Shown piece after piece: positions 10,175 through 20,610 of a stretch of DNA of 37,940 nt. The stretch's first letter is position 1. Each line of letters opens with the position of its first letter. The DNA comes from Welwitschia mirabilis. Taxonomy: Eukaryota > Gnetophyta > Gnetopsida > Welwitschiales. The position numbers were made by a program, and so were the translations under genes. The stretch lies in contig JBOZIK010000001.1 in assembly GCA_051453625.1 (NCBI GenBank), positions 123,142,965-123,180,904 of the forward strand, given 5' to 3'. The notes under the pieces are model-generated. The model searched no databases. It was not told where the DNA came from and saw only the letters and a list, made by a program, of their open reading frames with translations.

Positions 10175-10354
10175 TCAACCCATTTCATCCACTAGAACCT
10201 TAAATTCTTGATTCACCTCTTTAGACTTCTTCATTCTTAATGTATTTTTATTAGGATGAAGCCTCAGTGCCTTCCTATGAAAGCTTAATTTAATGGCACT
10301 CAAAAGAGATCTATAAGTGATGCCAAGGATGAGGAAGGAACATTTATTTATCCC
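10175..10354 (-). pseudogene. LINE copy 1 J-domain-like C terminus (DnaJ family)
   Basis: The minus strand is open for 59 codons from just after a TAA (10355-10357) to a TGA (10175-10177). It reads ILGITYRSLLSAIK, then FHRKALRLHPNKN (HPNKN at 10244-10258), then SKEVNQEFKVLVDEMG. In order these match J-domain helix I end (ILGV), helix II (IKKAYRKLALKYHPDKN) and helix III (KEINEAYEVLSD). J-domains stimulate the ATPase of Hsp70 through the HPD tripeptide. Here the aspartate is asparagine, as in copy 2. The upstream TAA corresponds to a CAA in copy 2 (20560-20562), so the frame originally continued upstream through the charged linker. Confidence 0.7.
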
Positions 10355-10959
10355 TTAAATTGTAGTCAATAAAACCTCCTTCCTTGCTTGATTTATATTA
10401 ATATCGTCATGAGTTTATCTTATTTTCTTCCTCTATAGAGGAATTTGATTGGTTTTGATGTTTTATCTCCTTACTAGACTTGGTGCTTTCAGTCTTCTTT
10501 GGAGGGGTTTCTTCCTAAGCATGTTCAAGCCATGCTACTCCTCCTCCTATACTACATTGAGGGGCAGAATAAGATCTACTTGTTAATGAGTTTCTTGGAG
10601 TAGGGATTGAGTTACCTCCCTTTGGGACTATGAAGATTCTAGCTCAATATCCAGCTTTTTTTGATAATTTTTATTAGTCTTGTTCTTCTTATTCTTTTTT
10701 CCTTTTGTCTGTAGAGCCTCAGCTAAAGCCCTTCAGTGTGGTGAAGGGGGCTGATGGGGAAAAATCCCTTCTTACCTTAAAGTCCTACACATCTCTCTAA
10801 AGAGCCATAATAAGGCCAGAGTGCAGGTTGTATTTTTTTTCTGCTTAGCATTTAAATAAAGGAGTAAGGTAAGTTAATATGATGCCCTAGATCTAAGGCC
10901 TTGAGAAAAATGAAATGCAGACCAGAAAGTTTTGAGTAGCATCTCAACTTAATAAAGTA

Positions 10960-11340
10960 TCTATCCACCAATATAGCCCCTAATCCCTAGGGGATGAAAG
11001 AACTTTTCTACTTATGTATCCATTGGATAGCTTAGGATTACTCTCAAGAATAAATGGAAATCCCTCCTTTGTCCTCTATAATTGAGGGGAATCCCCTTCC
11101 CTTCTAATGGAATTTCTAGTAGGTGGGCCAGAGATCCGTCAGTGACTTTGATTGGGATTCTTCTAAACATGGTTCTGTACCATTTCCACTATCTGTAAAA
11201 TGCGTTGATATCAAAATCAAGCTTGCCCTTTAATTTATGCAATAACAATTCCCATCATAGGACTTGAACCTTATTCCATAGGAGCAGACATCCCTCAAAA
11301 AGGCTCACATTTGCTAGTTCATGTATTAGAGTGGTTCCCA
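10960..11340 (-). pseudogene. LINE copy 1 unrecognised C-terminal domain
   Basis: After zf-RVT the minus strand encodes HELANVSLFEGCLLLWNKVQ (near 11285-11340), then a stretch with FRRIPIKVTDGSLAHLLEIP and GKGIPLNYRG (11060-11170), then DFHLFL. Copy 2 encodes the same landmarks (GCPTLWNKVKALGW, FRRISIKG, SLNYRGK, LLPLGV), so it was coding in the ancestor. It does not match the RNase H domain known from some plant L1 elements. I do not recognise it. A frameshift follows near 11030 where the copies stop agreeing in one frame. Confidence 0.5.
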
Positions 11341-11519
11341 TTACCATCCACATTTGTGAATGATACTATTAAATTCTTTGTACTATATTAATAGGAAGGG
11401 AAAAGGGGTGTTATTAAAAATTAGATCATTGTAGGAACACTAAATATACCAAAGAGTCAAGCGTATCCCATCTAACATCGATGTCACAGTTGCCTATTAA
11501 GTCTTATAGTAAGTTGTCA

Positions 11520-11705
11520 TTAATTCCATTAAATCAAGACTCAACTTGCATTGATGGAAGAGATGTTGTATATCTTTTTGATTTGATTGGAAGATTAGAC
11601 AATTAGAAGAAACTTAGATGCCTCGTTTAATTAATTGATCTCTTATCAAGAGTCTATTATGGTCCTTGAGCTAGCAGAATATCTTGATCTTATCAGGAAT
11701 CTGTC
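11520..11705 (-). pseudogene. LINE copy 1 zf-RVT segment
   Basis: The minus strand reads DKIKIFC, a stop, then LKDHNRLLIRDQLIKRGI, then CLIF-Q and HLFHQC. This is the plant reverse-transcriptase zinc-binding region that follows the polymerase domain in plant L1 elements (pattern VK-F-WL-H-RL-T-D-L-RG...C-LC...H-F-C). The tryptophan before LKDHN is a TAG stop here (11671-11673), where copy 2 still has TGG (21877-21879), a clear G-to-A change. One zinc ligand (the second Cys of the C-X2-C pair) is Phe here. Confidence 0.75.
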
Positions 11706-12379
11706 CCTACTATAATCTCTTATTAACTTCATTTTTGCCATGTTTCTTGAGGAGAATCAATTTAGTTGTGTCTTTATTGGTTATACTTAGCTTGATCAAA
11801 TCTCATCTAGCATTAGAAAAATGCTTTTTGAGGTAAGAATCTCCTCCAGTTTTGGTCCAAGTTGGGTATTTATAATTAATTAGATCACTCTAAGATTGTC
11901 CTCCTTTGAGTAATTTCTTAATTATTTTGTGTGCTCTTATGAATAGACAGTATTTTGCTTTATGAATTTCCGATCCATTGGCATCACTGGGACAAGCAAT
12001 GAGATCCCATTTATAGAGGTGAATGTGACTTCTGTCCTTCCCTCTAGACTAGATGAACTCCTTCAACATTTTGTTAATTTCTTTAATTATAAATTTGGAG
12101 AGGGTCGATAGCAGAAACTATGTATTGGCAAGAGGAAATTAGGTAAGAATTGGTGAAGATAATCTTAGCTTTTGAATATAGAAATTTATTCAACTAGACA
12201 TTAAATTTTCTATAAATGTTCTCTAAAATGAAATTCCAAGTTGGGTACTTATGCTAATTTCTGAGGGAAATTCCTAGGTAGCTATCTTATAGATCTCCCA
12301 TCTTAGCATCTAATATTCTAGCAATATTACCTCTTCTCCTAATACTTTTGCCAATGTATGAATTCTATACTTCTTCTAG

Positions 12380-13250
12380 TTAGTCTAAAGTCTCATGACC
12401 TTTGCAAAAGATTCATAGAGTTTTTGATATCTTTTGCTTGATAGTAGGATGCTTGAATCATGGTGATTATGTCATCTGTGTAGTGATTGTTGATGAACAT
12501 TTGGCTTTCTATTTTAATCCTTGTGACTTTACTCCTTTTAAGACTTTCCCACAAAACATTCATGACAAAAATAAAGAGGTAGGTAAATAGGAGATCCCCC
12601 TACCTTAATCCTCGGCATACTAAAATAAATTCTAACCTATGTGTATTAACCTCTACACTAAACTCAGCTAAAGCTTGCATGTTAAGCCATAGGTTTGTGA
12701 TATCAAAGTTAAATCTATTTTTCCTTAAGATAAAACCTAATGCTTTCTAGGTTATAGAATTGTAGGCTGTCAAATTTAGTAAGAACTAAAACAAATTTAT
12801 GTTTTTTATAGAATGATTAATTCCATGAGTTAAAAGGATTTGGTCCTAAATTTACCTAGATTGGATAAAATATCTTGGTTCTTAGACATCATGTAAGGGA
12901 TAAAGAGGACAATAGGGCTTACCATTATTTTTGGGAAGATTTTATAAATAATATTACACATACCTAAGGATTTGTAGTCCTCTGGTTTGTTAGCATCTCG
13001 TTTTTTAAGATAAAAACAACCCAAGTTCTATTCATCTCCACTAGAACGCGTTTATTAGTAAAAATGTCTTGTATAATGTCATGAAGTTTGTCTCCCATGA
13101 GGGATAAGTAAGCCTTAAATAATTTTACTAGCCACCTGTTTGGCCCTGGTTCTCTATTGTTCTTCATTGATTGAAGAGTTGCTTCCACTTCTTCCCTGAC
13201 TATAGGCTTGTTTAATCTTGCATTATCCTTACTAAAAATTTTTTATCTAC
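12380..13250 (-). pseudogene. LINE copy 1 reverse transcriptase domain
   Basis: The fingers and palm are recognisable: SMKNNREPGPNRW with the following FKAYLSLMGDKLHD (13050-13175) corresponds to the SMKNNKSPGPDG...FFKAYW motif of plant L1 reverse transcriptases. CNIIYKIFPKIM (12910-12960) corresponds to the CNV-YKI-SKI motif. The catalytic box at 12471-12482 reads YTDD in place of the usual YADD or FADD, with both aspartates kept. Beyond it, residues resembling the thumb (EFIHW, IARILDAKMGDL) continue to about 12300. The frame shifts at least once between the two plus-end blocks. Confidence 0.85.
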
Positions 13251-13759
13251 CTAAATAAGTTTAGGGGCGATATCTTTTCATTTCCATATGCTCTTGATAT
13301 GGGCCTATATTTCTGTAGCAATATCCTCTTCCTTTTCAATTACTTGTTCTCTGATTATGAGCCTCTGGATTCTATTATCTCTCCTATGTTGGCTAGCTTG
13401 TTGGAAGAAAAGCTTCAGTATGCTTGTTTCCTTCTTTTAGCCACTTGATCCTAGACCTTTTCCTTCAATAATGCTCTTCATCTAAGTTTATTTATTATAA
13501 TTCCATGAGGCATTTGTGCTTTTTGTTATGAATTCTGTCTTGACCTCCTTCAAGTTTCTGCTTTACTTAAATCTCCTGTAATTCTTTATCTAGCTTCTTA
13601 TTAGACTTAAACCTCTTACTATTCTTTCGTCTCCATTCCTTGAGGTGAATCTTAAAGAGTGTTTAAACCCCTCTATGGAAAGGTTATTTGTAGAATATCA
13701 TCATATTAATTCCAAATATTTTGAACAACCTTTTGATTTCTTTCCTTAAAAGCTAATAT

Positions 13760-14475
13760 TTCTTTATCTTAAAGAGGGATCTAGGGTTCGTTACTATCCA
13801 GATTCTAAATTTGATTAGTCTATGATCAAAGCTATTCTGTTTAGGTCCCATACTTTAATAGACATCTTGGCTATCTTTTTCTCGATTAAAATTTTATTGA
13901 TTTTGGACATGACTTGGTTACCTCTAGTTCTTCTATTGGATCAAGTGTATTTGCTCCCTATGATTGGAATATTCAAAAGGACTCATTGCTCTATGAAGTC
14001 TCTAAGGATCACAACACCCCTACTATTTCAATTTTCACTCTCTATTTTTTTAATCTGTGAAGGCATTAGTTAAAACCCCTCACAACTATTCATTTAGCTT
14101 TATTCACTACTAAATTCTATACTTTCTTTAGCATTAAAGCTTTGTTTATGTTGTTCTGAGGGATACACACATTTGTAATGGTCTAATCTTCTTCCTTGAG
14201 GTAGATTGTTAAAATAATGTTTACTCTTGTGAATTAAGTTTGCCTTCTTTTTCATAAGGGTCATGATTCCCCTTGAGTTTCTTTGCACTACTAATGTAAA
14301 TTTGTTTCGTTGCTACTAGAAATTACCTAATATCATGTTGTCATGCATATTCATCTCCTGTAGATAAACTAGATTGATGTGGTATTTACTTATTAAATCT
14401 CTTAGGTTCTTCTTTTTATAAGGGGATCTTAAGTGTTATAGTTCTAAGAAAGGCACTCCATCGAGTCTGTTTTTG
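13760..14475 (-). pseudogene. LINE copy 1 apurinic endonuclease domain
   Basis: The N-terminal part reads SPYKKKNLRDLISKYHINLV followed by YLQEMNM (about 14340-14450), matching the WNVRGL...L-LQET region of L1 endonucleases. The later part SNRRTRGNQVMSKINKIL (about 13870-13930) matches the FTWSN-R-SR-DR-L region. The enzyme nicks the target DNA to prime reverse transcription. The domain is broken by stops and a shift between these blocks, and the catalytic His near the C terminus cannot be placed with confidence. Copy 2 has the same blocks. Confidence 0.75.
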
Positions 14476-14699
14476 CTTCTTTTTGGACATCCCTTGATCT
14501 TTTTTCAAAGTACCTTCAAGTGTTATTTAAGAACTATTTGCCACATTTTCTGTTATTTTCCTCTCTCATAGCACTGCGTTGCTTGACTTGCCTTTTGTAT
14601 GAGTTTAAACATCATTTAGCTCATCTTTGTTTATTTGATTCTCAGATTGGGGAATGTCTCCCTCCTCTTTCAAAAGGTGATAGAAAGAATTATACTCAC

Positions 14700-15300
14700 A
14701 TTCTTTGTATTTCCTTTCCTTCAGATATACGCTTATGTTCTTAACAGGCTTTTTGTTTATGCCAACACTCATTTTGGCTGTGTCTTAATTTTCTACAAAA
14801 GGAGTAAGTTTCTTTCTGCTTATCCTCAATCTCTATTTATCTCTTCCTACATTCATCCCTTTTATAGCCTTTTTTCTTATAGTGTGTACATTTCTTTTCT
14901 ACCTTAACACATTCTCCTGGTACATGTCTAATCCTTTCACATGTCTCACATGTTACTAGGAGGTTTACATAAGTGAGCTTCAAATCATATATTCCTCATG
15001 TGGAACTAAGCTTAACCAATTTAATTTCCTTTATTTCTTCAAGGCTGATCTAGACACAAAATCTTACCAAGGCCAGTCTAATTTGTTTAATGGTGATTCT
15101 ATCTAGTTTAATTAGTTCTCTAAATTAAGAAGTAATTCTCTTTAAAAAATATTTGTACCAAAACTCAAGAGAGAACCTGTGTATTTCAATCCAAATGGGA
15201 ACTTCTTAAATACATGTCAGTCCACTTGCATCCTCGACATCTATTTAGATAGTGCTAATCCTCTTGTTTTAAGGAATCATAATCCTTTAGAAATAACTTT
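14700..15300 (-). pseudogene. LINE copy 1 ORF1 (gag-like) with intact CCHC knuckle
   Basis: The minus strand encodes a DUF4283-like nucleic-acid-binding region (for example VFKKFPFGLKYTGSLLSFGT near 15150-15210). It is followed by a zinc knuckle at 14909-14950 reading CETCERIRHVPGEC, which fits C-X2-C-X4-H-X4-C with all four ligands present. ORF1 proteins of plant L1 elements bind the element RNA in the cytoplasmic particle. Stops and frameshifts interrupt the reading frame on both sides of the knuckle. The family assignment combines the knuckle, the spacing to the endonuclease, and the preceding domain. Confidence 0.7.
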
Positions 15301-15850
15301 ATCTCTAACCTGTTCATTGTCAAGCTAAAAAAGGATCAAGCCTTCTAGTATGGAATAACTTGAACTTTATTAACCCCTGTCCACTTGTTAGCTACCCATT
15401 CCCTAAAGAGATCGAGTCTAGACCTATGGCCAAATGAGACAAACCCACTTATCAAGCTATATTGAAGTCACTTTTTTATTTTAGAATACATATGCATCTA
15501 TGTTCAAGGTGAGAGTTTTCCCCTCCTTGAAGAACTATATCTTCTTCATATTGAGGAATAAAGCCCTACCTTAAAACCTCCTATGAAACAACTTTGAAAT
15601 AAGAACAAAATTATGACTAACCTTCTTAAACAACTAAAACCTAGTCGAAATTGCCCTTCTTGCATGTTGCAGCTCTTCCGAACTGAAACCATCCTTATCG
15701 ATCTTGACACTTCCAAAAATCCTAGCTCCACAAAAAATCCTATTCCATTAATATTTTCTTGGCATTCTCTCTACAATTGGTTTTCTAATACCAAAGCTCT
15801 TAAAATTAAGAAACTATGCTAGTTGAAAGATCACTAAAAAAGGGTTAGTT

Positions 15851-18800
15851 CTATGGAATAAAGACTATTATTTACAGTAGATGAATTAACTAATTTAAAC
15901 CAACATTTATTCAGCATTCTTATAGACTTATATCTTCCTTTTCAAAGGAATAGATCCAAAAAAGTACATTCAAGATTATAGTCTATTCTTGGATTCTTTT
16001 TTACAAGCTTTGGAAGTGATAGATGGATTTACTTATAAGTCTTCGTTCTATCATTAACTAATTGACTGATCAACATTTTTTGATATAAAAGTAAGACTTT
16101 GTCCTATTCTAAAATACTTTAACTTTGAATGTCAATGCCCCATTCCTCATAGATCACAAACAACAACTGAAAGAAATGTTTTTAAGATCTAGGTTGTGTA
16201 GAATGGCAAAATCTCACTTGTATCACTAAGCATACCAAAATCTCACTATAAGTATTTAGTATTTTTGTAGATTGTTTTTGTAGACTAATGGCTTAATCTA
16301 TGTATAATATTTTCACATTTTTGTTAGAATTAATAAATGCTAATTAATTACATTCTTATCAAAAAAAAAATAACATATCATATTATATCTTGCTCATATT
16401 CCTATGTTAGCATAGATGATAAAATTATCAACCTCTTCAAAAACAACTGCCTATAATTCCAAGAATAGAAAGATATTAGTAGGTTATAAGTATTAAATTT
16501 TACAATAGGTCCTAAACATTATCATCTTTAATTATTAACACTCTTCAAAATACATTTGAAATTCTCTTAAAAAAATAAAATTCCAAAATTACTTTCTCTA
16601 GTTAGTTAATTGTAGAAGATATCATAGTGGATAAAGAATCAAACATAGGGAAGCTTGAGTTATTTAAGAAACTTTGATATTTCACCAAAAAGGAGATAAT
16701 ACCTTCCATCTACATTGAATAAAGATTTTACTGGTAAAAGATAATGCTTTATTCATGAATAAAACTCTTCTACATATTGGATTTCTTATCCTACTCTATA
16801 ACACAGTTACTTTTACCCCTCAGTATGGCCCTATGATAAGAACTATTTTTCTATATTGAATGTAAGAAAAACCCACTAAACAGATGATGTAAATGAATGA
16901 AGAGAAATGTATATGTGAAGCCTATGTATTAACTTTTTTGGTTCCCAAGTGAAAGTTCTTTGTAAATAATCTATTATTGTAATAAAATATCAAATACCTA
17001 TACCCTTACTTCATACAAACAAGATGATAAAAACTACAAAGCTACCAAATTGTATTCTTGAAACTATAAGATGTTAGATATTCTCAAGGTATTATTACAT
17101 CTATCAAAAGAACAAATTAAATTTCAATACAACCAAAATTATATGCTTCAATTAAAATCATGACAAGTTTAAGTGACATGATGCAATAATTAAATGATGT
17201 CAAATTTAGTTAAGAGGGTGCACAATGAATGTCAAAATGTGAGAAAATGGCATAAGAACTGCAAAATATAAATTAAAGAACTAAATAAGAAAATAGAGAG
17301 CAATGTTTAAATAATTTATAAGCTCATATGACTCAAGTAAAAAAAACTTGCCAATGTGGGAAAGAACTCCATAAAAAGATAAAAACCAAAAATATGTAAA
17401 CATGTATCATAGGTTTACAAGGAAAATAAATGAATCTTGTCAGACATCTAGCTAGAAATTAAAGTGTTTGAAATCACTTAAAGAAAAAAATTCAAGAAAT
17501 CATTTTTACATTTTTTTTCTTTATTCAATGGAATGAAAGGTGATCTAGTTCAAAATTAACCATTTAGTTGAAATTAGCCATCATCTGAAGAAAAAAATAT
17601 ATTACAATATATCATATATGCATCAATTATGCAATCTGCATAACATGTAAATCTTCTAAAAAGAAACATGAATCAAAACGTTAGGCAATAAAACCATAAC
17701 ATACATATTACATATTCACGAATGTATGATCTAATGTAATGAGTGATATCAAAATTATTACATCATCTAAGTAAAAATACTTATACATAAGGAAAAAGGT
17801 CAACACATATCATATATTAAGTAATCAAACCATGCAATGAAAATAAAGAGTATATTTACATACAACATTATTTTCTCATCGATGTCAATATGTGGTTATC
17901 TCTACTAGCCAACAAATATTTCCAATAGAATAAAAAACACAACAAACTTTTGAAGAATAAGCGATACATGTAAACACATAACCCTGTAAGGCAAATATAT
18001 ATGTAACATAAAACAATGGTAAATATAATGTCTTAACTAAAGATATTAACTGGTCTTTTAGGATATCAGAAAGATCTAAGATTTTCTCTTTTTGCATCAA
18101 TTTCCTATAAGGGTGGAAAGAATGTAACATTAAAGTTTCGATAATCATGAACTTAGATGGACAAGTGCTAAAGTCTACTTTAGGAAAAAGAAAGAAGATG
18201 TATAGAGGCATAAGAAAGAGGCCATGAGGAAAATAGGCCACTCAAATCAGGAAACTTAAAAGAGGAAAAGAGTATGACTTGGGACATACAATATTACTAA
18301 AAAAGCCACAATTGCCAAAAATGAGGCCGTGAAGAAGTTTGGAGCTAAGAAAGTCAAGCTAAAATTCCCTAATCAAGCACCCGTCTCTATTAAAAAGGAC
18401 ATTTTTAAGAAGTCCATTAAAATAAGAGGCCAAGTCAACACAAACTTATAAGTAATTCTAGCTTTTAGTGGCTACTCATTAAGGCTTCAATCTTGAGAAT
18501 CATTATATCCATTTCCTCTGGGTGTTATCTTGCAAAAAAAAACTCTAATAACCATGTACACACTTCCTTTACCATTTCATTTCTTAACTAGAACTATTTT
18601 AGAGATGAAATCTAGAGCCTTATTTGCCCTAAAGCCTTCTTTATTAGTAACAACAGTGATCTTCCCTATAGATCTAATGAGTCCGTATGACGATGATGCA
18701 TAAACTTCCTCTAGAAGTGCTTCAGTAAGTCACTAAAGATATCATCAAAAATATCTTCAACGATCTTGCCCTTAGTGTCATGGCTTCTCTATGTGGAAAA

Positions 18801-18940
18801 CTTATCATTCGAAACAGAAAAGGAAGATCAAAAAATTCTATGAAATGCTTTTATTTCACATTTCTTTAAAGAAAGAAATTTAATTATGATGCATTTTAAT
18901 GATTTTAGTTTCTACAACAATGACTTTTGAGAAATCAAAT
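15851..18940. other. Unassigned AT-rich region
   Basis: No gene is supported over these three kilobases. A minus-strand frame of 118 codons (17885-18241) is hydrophobic (for example GLFLMPLYIFFLFP) and resembles nothing I know. A plus-strand frame without a start, 18278-18451, is lysine-rich (AVKKFGAKKVKLKFPNQAP). Both lie just inside the CACTA-like terminus and could be eroded transposon interior, but there is no motif to show it. I searched by eye for the opposite CACTA end (CACTACTAGAAA) and did not find it. Confidence 0.4.
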
Positions 18941-18957
18941 TTAATTAAACTCTTTTA

Positions 18958-19179
18958 GGCTGTTTCTTTAAAAACATCCTTTTAAATTGATTTTAGCACA
19001 TTTATTGAAAAAACACCCTATTTTCTTAGTGCACAGTTAAGGCATTTTTAAGGATGCATGCCATAAAAATGAAGTTGAAATCTAATTATGGTGTTTATAT
19101 ATGAAAACGCCATAATAACCATTTTTCTTAAGGGCATTTATTAGAATAAATGCCATAATAGCTCTATTTTCTAGTAGTG
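18958..19179 (-). mobile_element. CACTA (En/Spm-like) transposon terminus with subterminal repeats
   Basis: The plus strand ends in TATTTTCTAGTAGTG (19165-19179); its complement CACTACTAGAAAATA is the classic terminal inverted repeat of plant CACTA elements. Inside it are five 22-bp near-palindromic units at 18958, 18996, 19041, 19090 and 19133 (starts), the last being a perfect 10-2-10 palindrome. Arrays of short subterminal repeats that bind the element's own protein are typical of En/Spm. Immediately outside lies the Athila-like RNase H remnant (from about 19190), so this end is inserted in, or abuts, that element. Only one end is found. Confidence 0.75.
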
Positions 19180-19189
19180 ATAGTAGAGT

Positions 19190-20024
19190 GCTCAATGTGA
19201 GCAATAGTTTTTGCACTTATAAGATATGGTTAAAATTTTACCAAGGTAAAAACATACTACCAAAAGCTCTTTTTTAGTTATTGCATAATTCAATTAACAA
19301 CTTTGTAAATACTTTTTTTATATACTAAATAACACATGATTTTTTATCTTTTCTGTATCTTAAGGTAGCTTTTATAATAAAACTGCTTATAGATTTGTTT
19401 AAAAGGAAGAAACCAATTAGGAGGTTGCAAAATAGGTACTAATGTAAGCACAGATTTTAAAGTTTTAAATGCAGATTGACATTGAACCATTCATTCAAAT
19501 GGTGCATATTTAATGGAAGATTGGATAAAGATTTTAAACTTTTAGAGAAATTCTAAATAAACCTTTACTATTAACTTAGCATGTTTAAAAATAGATCTCA
19601 GGTGTTAACACAATTAGGAATGGAAAAGTAATTAATTAATTTCATCTTAGTAGGGTCTATTTCTATCCCACTTCTACATATTGCATGACCTAAAATAGCA
19701 TCTTATTAACTAAAAAATTGTATTTTTCCTAGTTAGGCACAAGGCTTTTGTCTTCATAACATGCAAGGATAAGTTTAAGGTGATTTAGATACAATTCAAA
19801 TGTTTTACTAGATTTAAAAAATCATCCATAAATACTCTATAAATTTTTTAATCATACTGCAAAGTGCACTTATTCTACAATGTTAAAAGTAGCTATGGCA
19901 TTACATAAACTAAATGGCATGCATTTATGAGAAAATGTTCAAAAACCACATGTAAATATTATATTTGCTTAATCTTCCAAAAGTAATGTCTATTTGTTTA
20001 TATCCTAAATATCCATCTAAAGCC
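19190..20024 (-). pseudogene. Athila-like Ty3/gypsy reverse transcriptase (C-terminal part) and RNase H start
   Basis: In three frames joined by shifts the minus strand reads LALDGYLGYKQI (near 19990-20025), FTCGF and then MPFSLCNAIATF (19880-19950), KIYRVFMDDF with the catalytic MDD at 19821-19829, and then LKLILACYEDKSLVPN-EKYNF. Further on it reads AFKTLKSVLTLVPILQPPNW (about 19410-19475) and FTLVKF-PYLISAKTIAH (about 19195-19250). These match, in order, the FLDGYSGY, MPFGLCNAPATF, MDDF, APILQPPDW and RNase H blocks of plant Athila polymerases. The N-terminal part continues at 26283-26870 on the far side of LINE copy 2. Confidence 0.85.
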
Positions 20025-20040
20025 AATATTAATTTTGAAT
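20025..20040. repeat. Putative target site duplication, left copy
   Basis: AATATTAATTTTGAAT here resembles the sequence at 26264-26282 on the other side of the LINE, with one 3-nt gap and two or three mismatches. L1 insertions make direct repeats of this size. The match is too degraded to be certain. Confidence 0.4.
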
Positions 20041-20397
20041 AATTTTTTAATTTTAATTTTATTTTATTTTAGAAATAGTAAAAACTAAAATTTATATTAG
20101 AAAGGAGTAATTACAGATAAGGGAACGAAGGTGTCCACTAGTGGGAAAATACAAGGAAAGGAGACTGTGACAAAACCAAATCACAAAGTAACCTTATGGG
20201 TAACACTAAAATCAGGACGAAATTAATTAACTATAGAAATGGAGTAGAGGTGCCAAAGCCCTAAGATTAAGAAATTTAACAAGAGAATTAAGAAAAACTG
20301 AGATGAAATTAGAAGAAAATAGCAGATTAATATCCCCTATAACTTAGGAATAAGTAATTGTGGCAGTGCTAGACCAAGAATCTACCCATTTTTTCCA

Positions 20398-20610
20398 TCA
20401 AGACTTGAAGGCTTGGTTTACATTTTTAAACTTCTTCACTCCTAATTTGTTCTTATTAGGATGAATTCTTAAAGCCTTCTTCTGAAAGCTTGATTTAATG
20501 ATACTCAGAGAAACTTTGTGTGTGATGTCAAGAATTAGTAAGGGACATCTTTGCATCCCTTGAATTGTGACATACAATACCTTCATCATTATGTGCTCCA
20601 TATCAAAGTC
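20398..20610 (-). pseudogene. LINE copy 2 J-domain-like C terminus (DnaJ family)
   Basis: An open frame of 67 codons from ATG 20601 to TGA 20398 encodes LLILDITHKVSLSIIKSSF (residues 21-39), QKKALRIHPNKN (40-51) and KKFKNVNQAFKS. This matches the J-domain order: helix I end, helix II with its basic face, the loop, then helix III. The Hsp70-activating HPD motif is HPN (HPNKN at 20449-20463). The frame continues upstream of the ATG through EDFDMEHIMMK and a stop-interrupted, charged linker shared with copy 1, so the ATG is not a real start and the segment was the C terminus of a longer protein. Distance to the polymerase box is about 2.2 kb, as in copy 1. Confidence 0.75.

Larger units (their letters stand above)
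9862..15850 (-). mobile_element. Full-length, inactivated plant L1-type LINE (copy 1)
   Basis: Read on the minus strand this element has, in order, a gag-like ORF with a CCHC knuckle (15300-14700), an apurinic endonuclease (14470-13760), a reverse transcriptase (13250-12380), a zf-RVT segment (11700-11520), an unrecognised domain (11340-10960), a charged linker, a J-domain-like segment (10354-10175) and an A-rich 3' end (eight T on the plus strand at 9862-9869). The order of the first four parts is that of plant L1 elements. Many stops and frameshifts show it is dead. The 5' boundary is set by where similarity to copy 2 fades (about 15835-15850). I could not identify a clean target site duplication. 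Confidence 0.85.

Noticed and set aside
14520-14907. Two overlapping plus-strand frames of 74 and 90 codons
   Set aside because: Antisense to the LINE copy 1 gag and endonuclease region on the minus strand.
17885-18241. 118-codon minus-strand frame
   Set aside because: Hydrophobic and without any recognised motif; it could be eroded transposon interior but is not supported as a gene.
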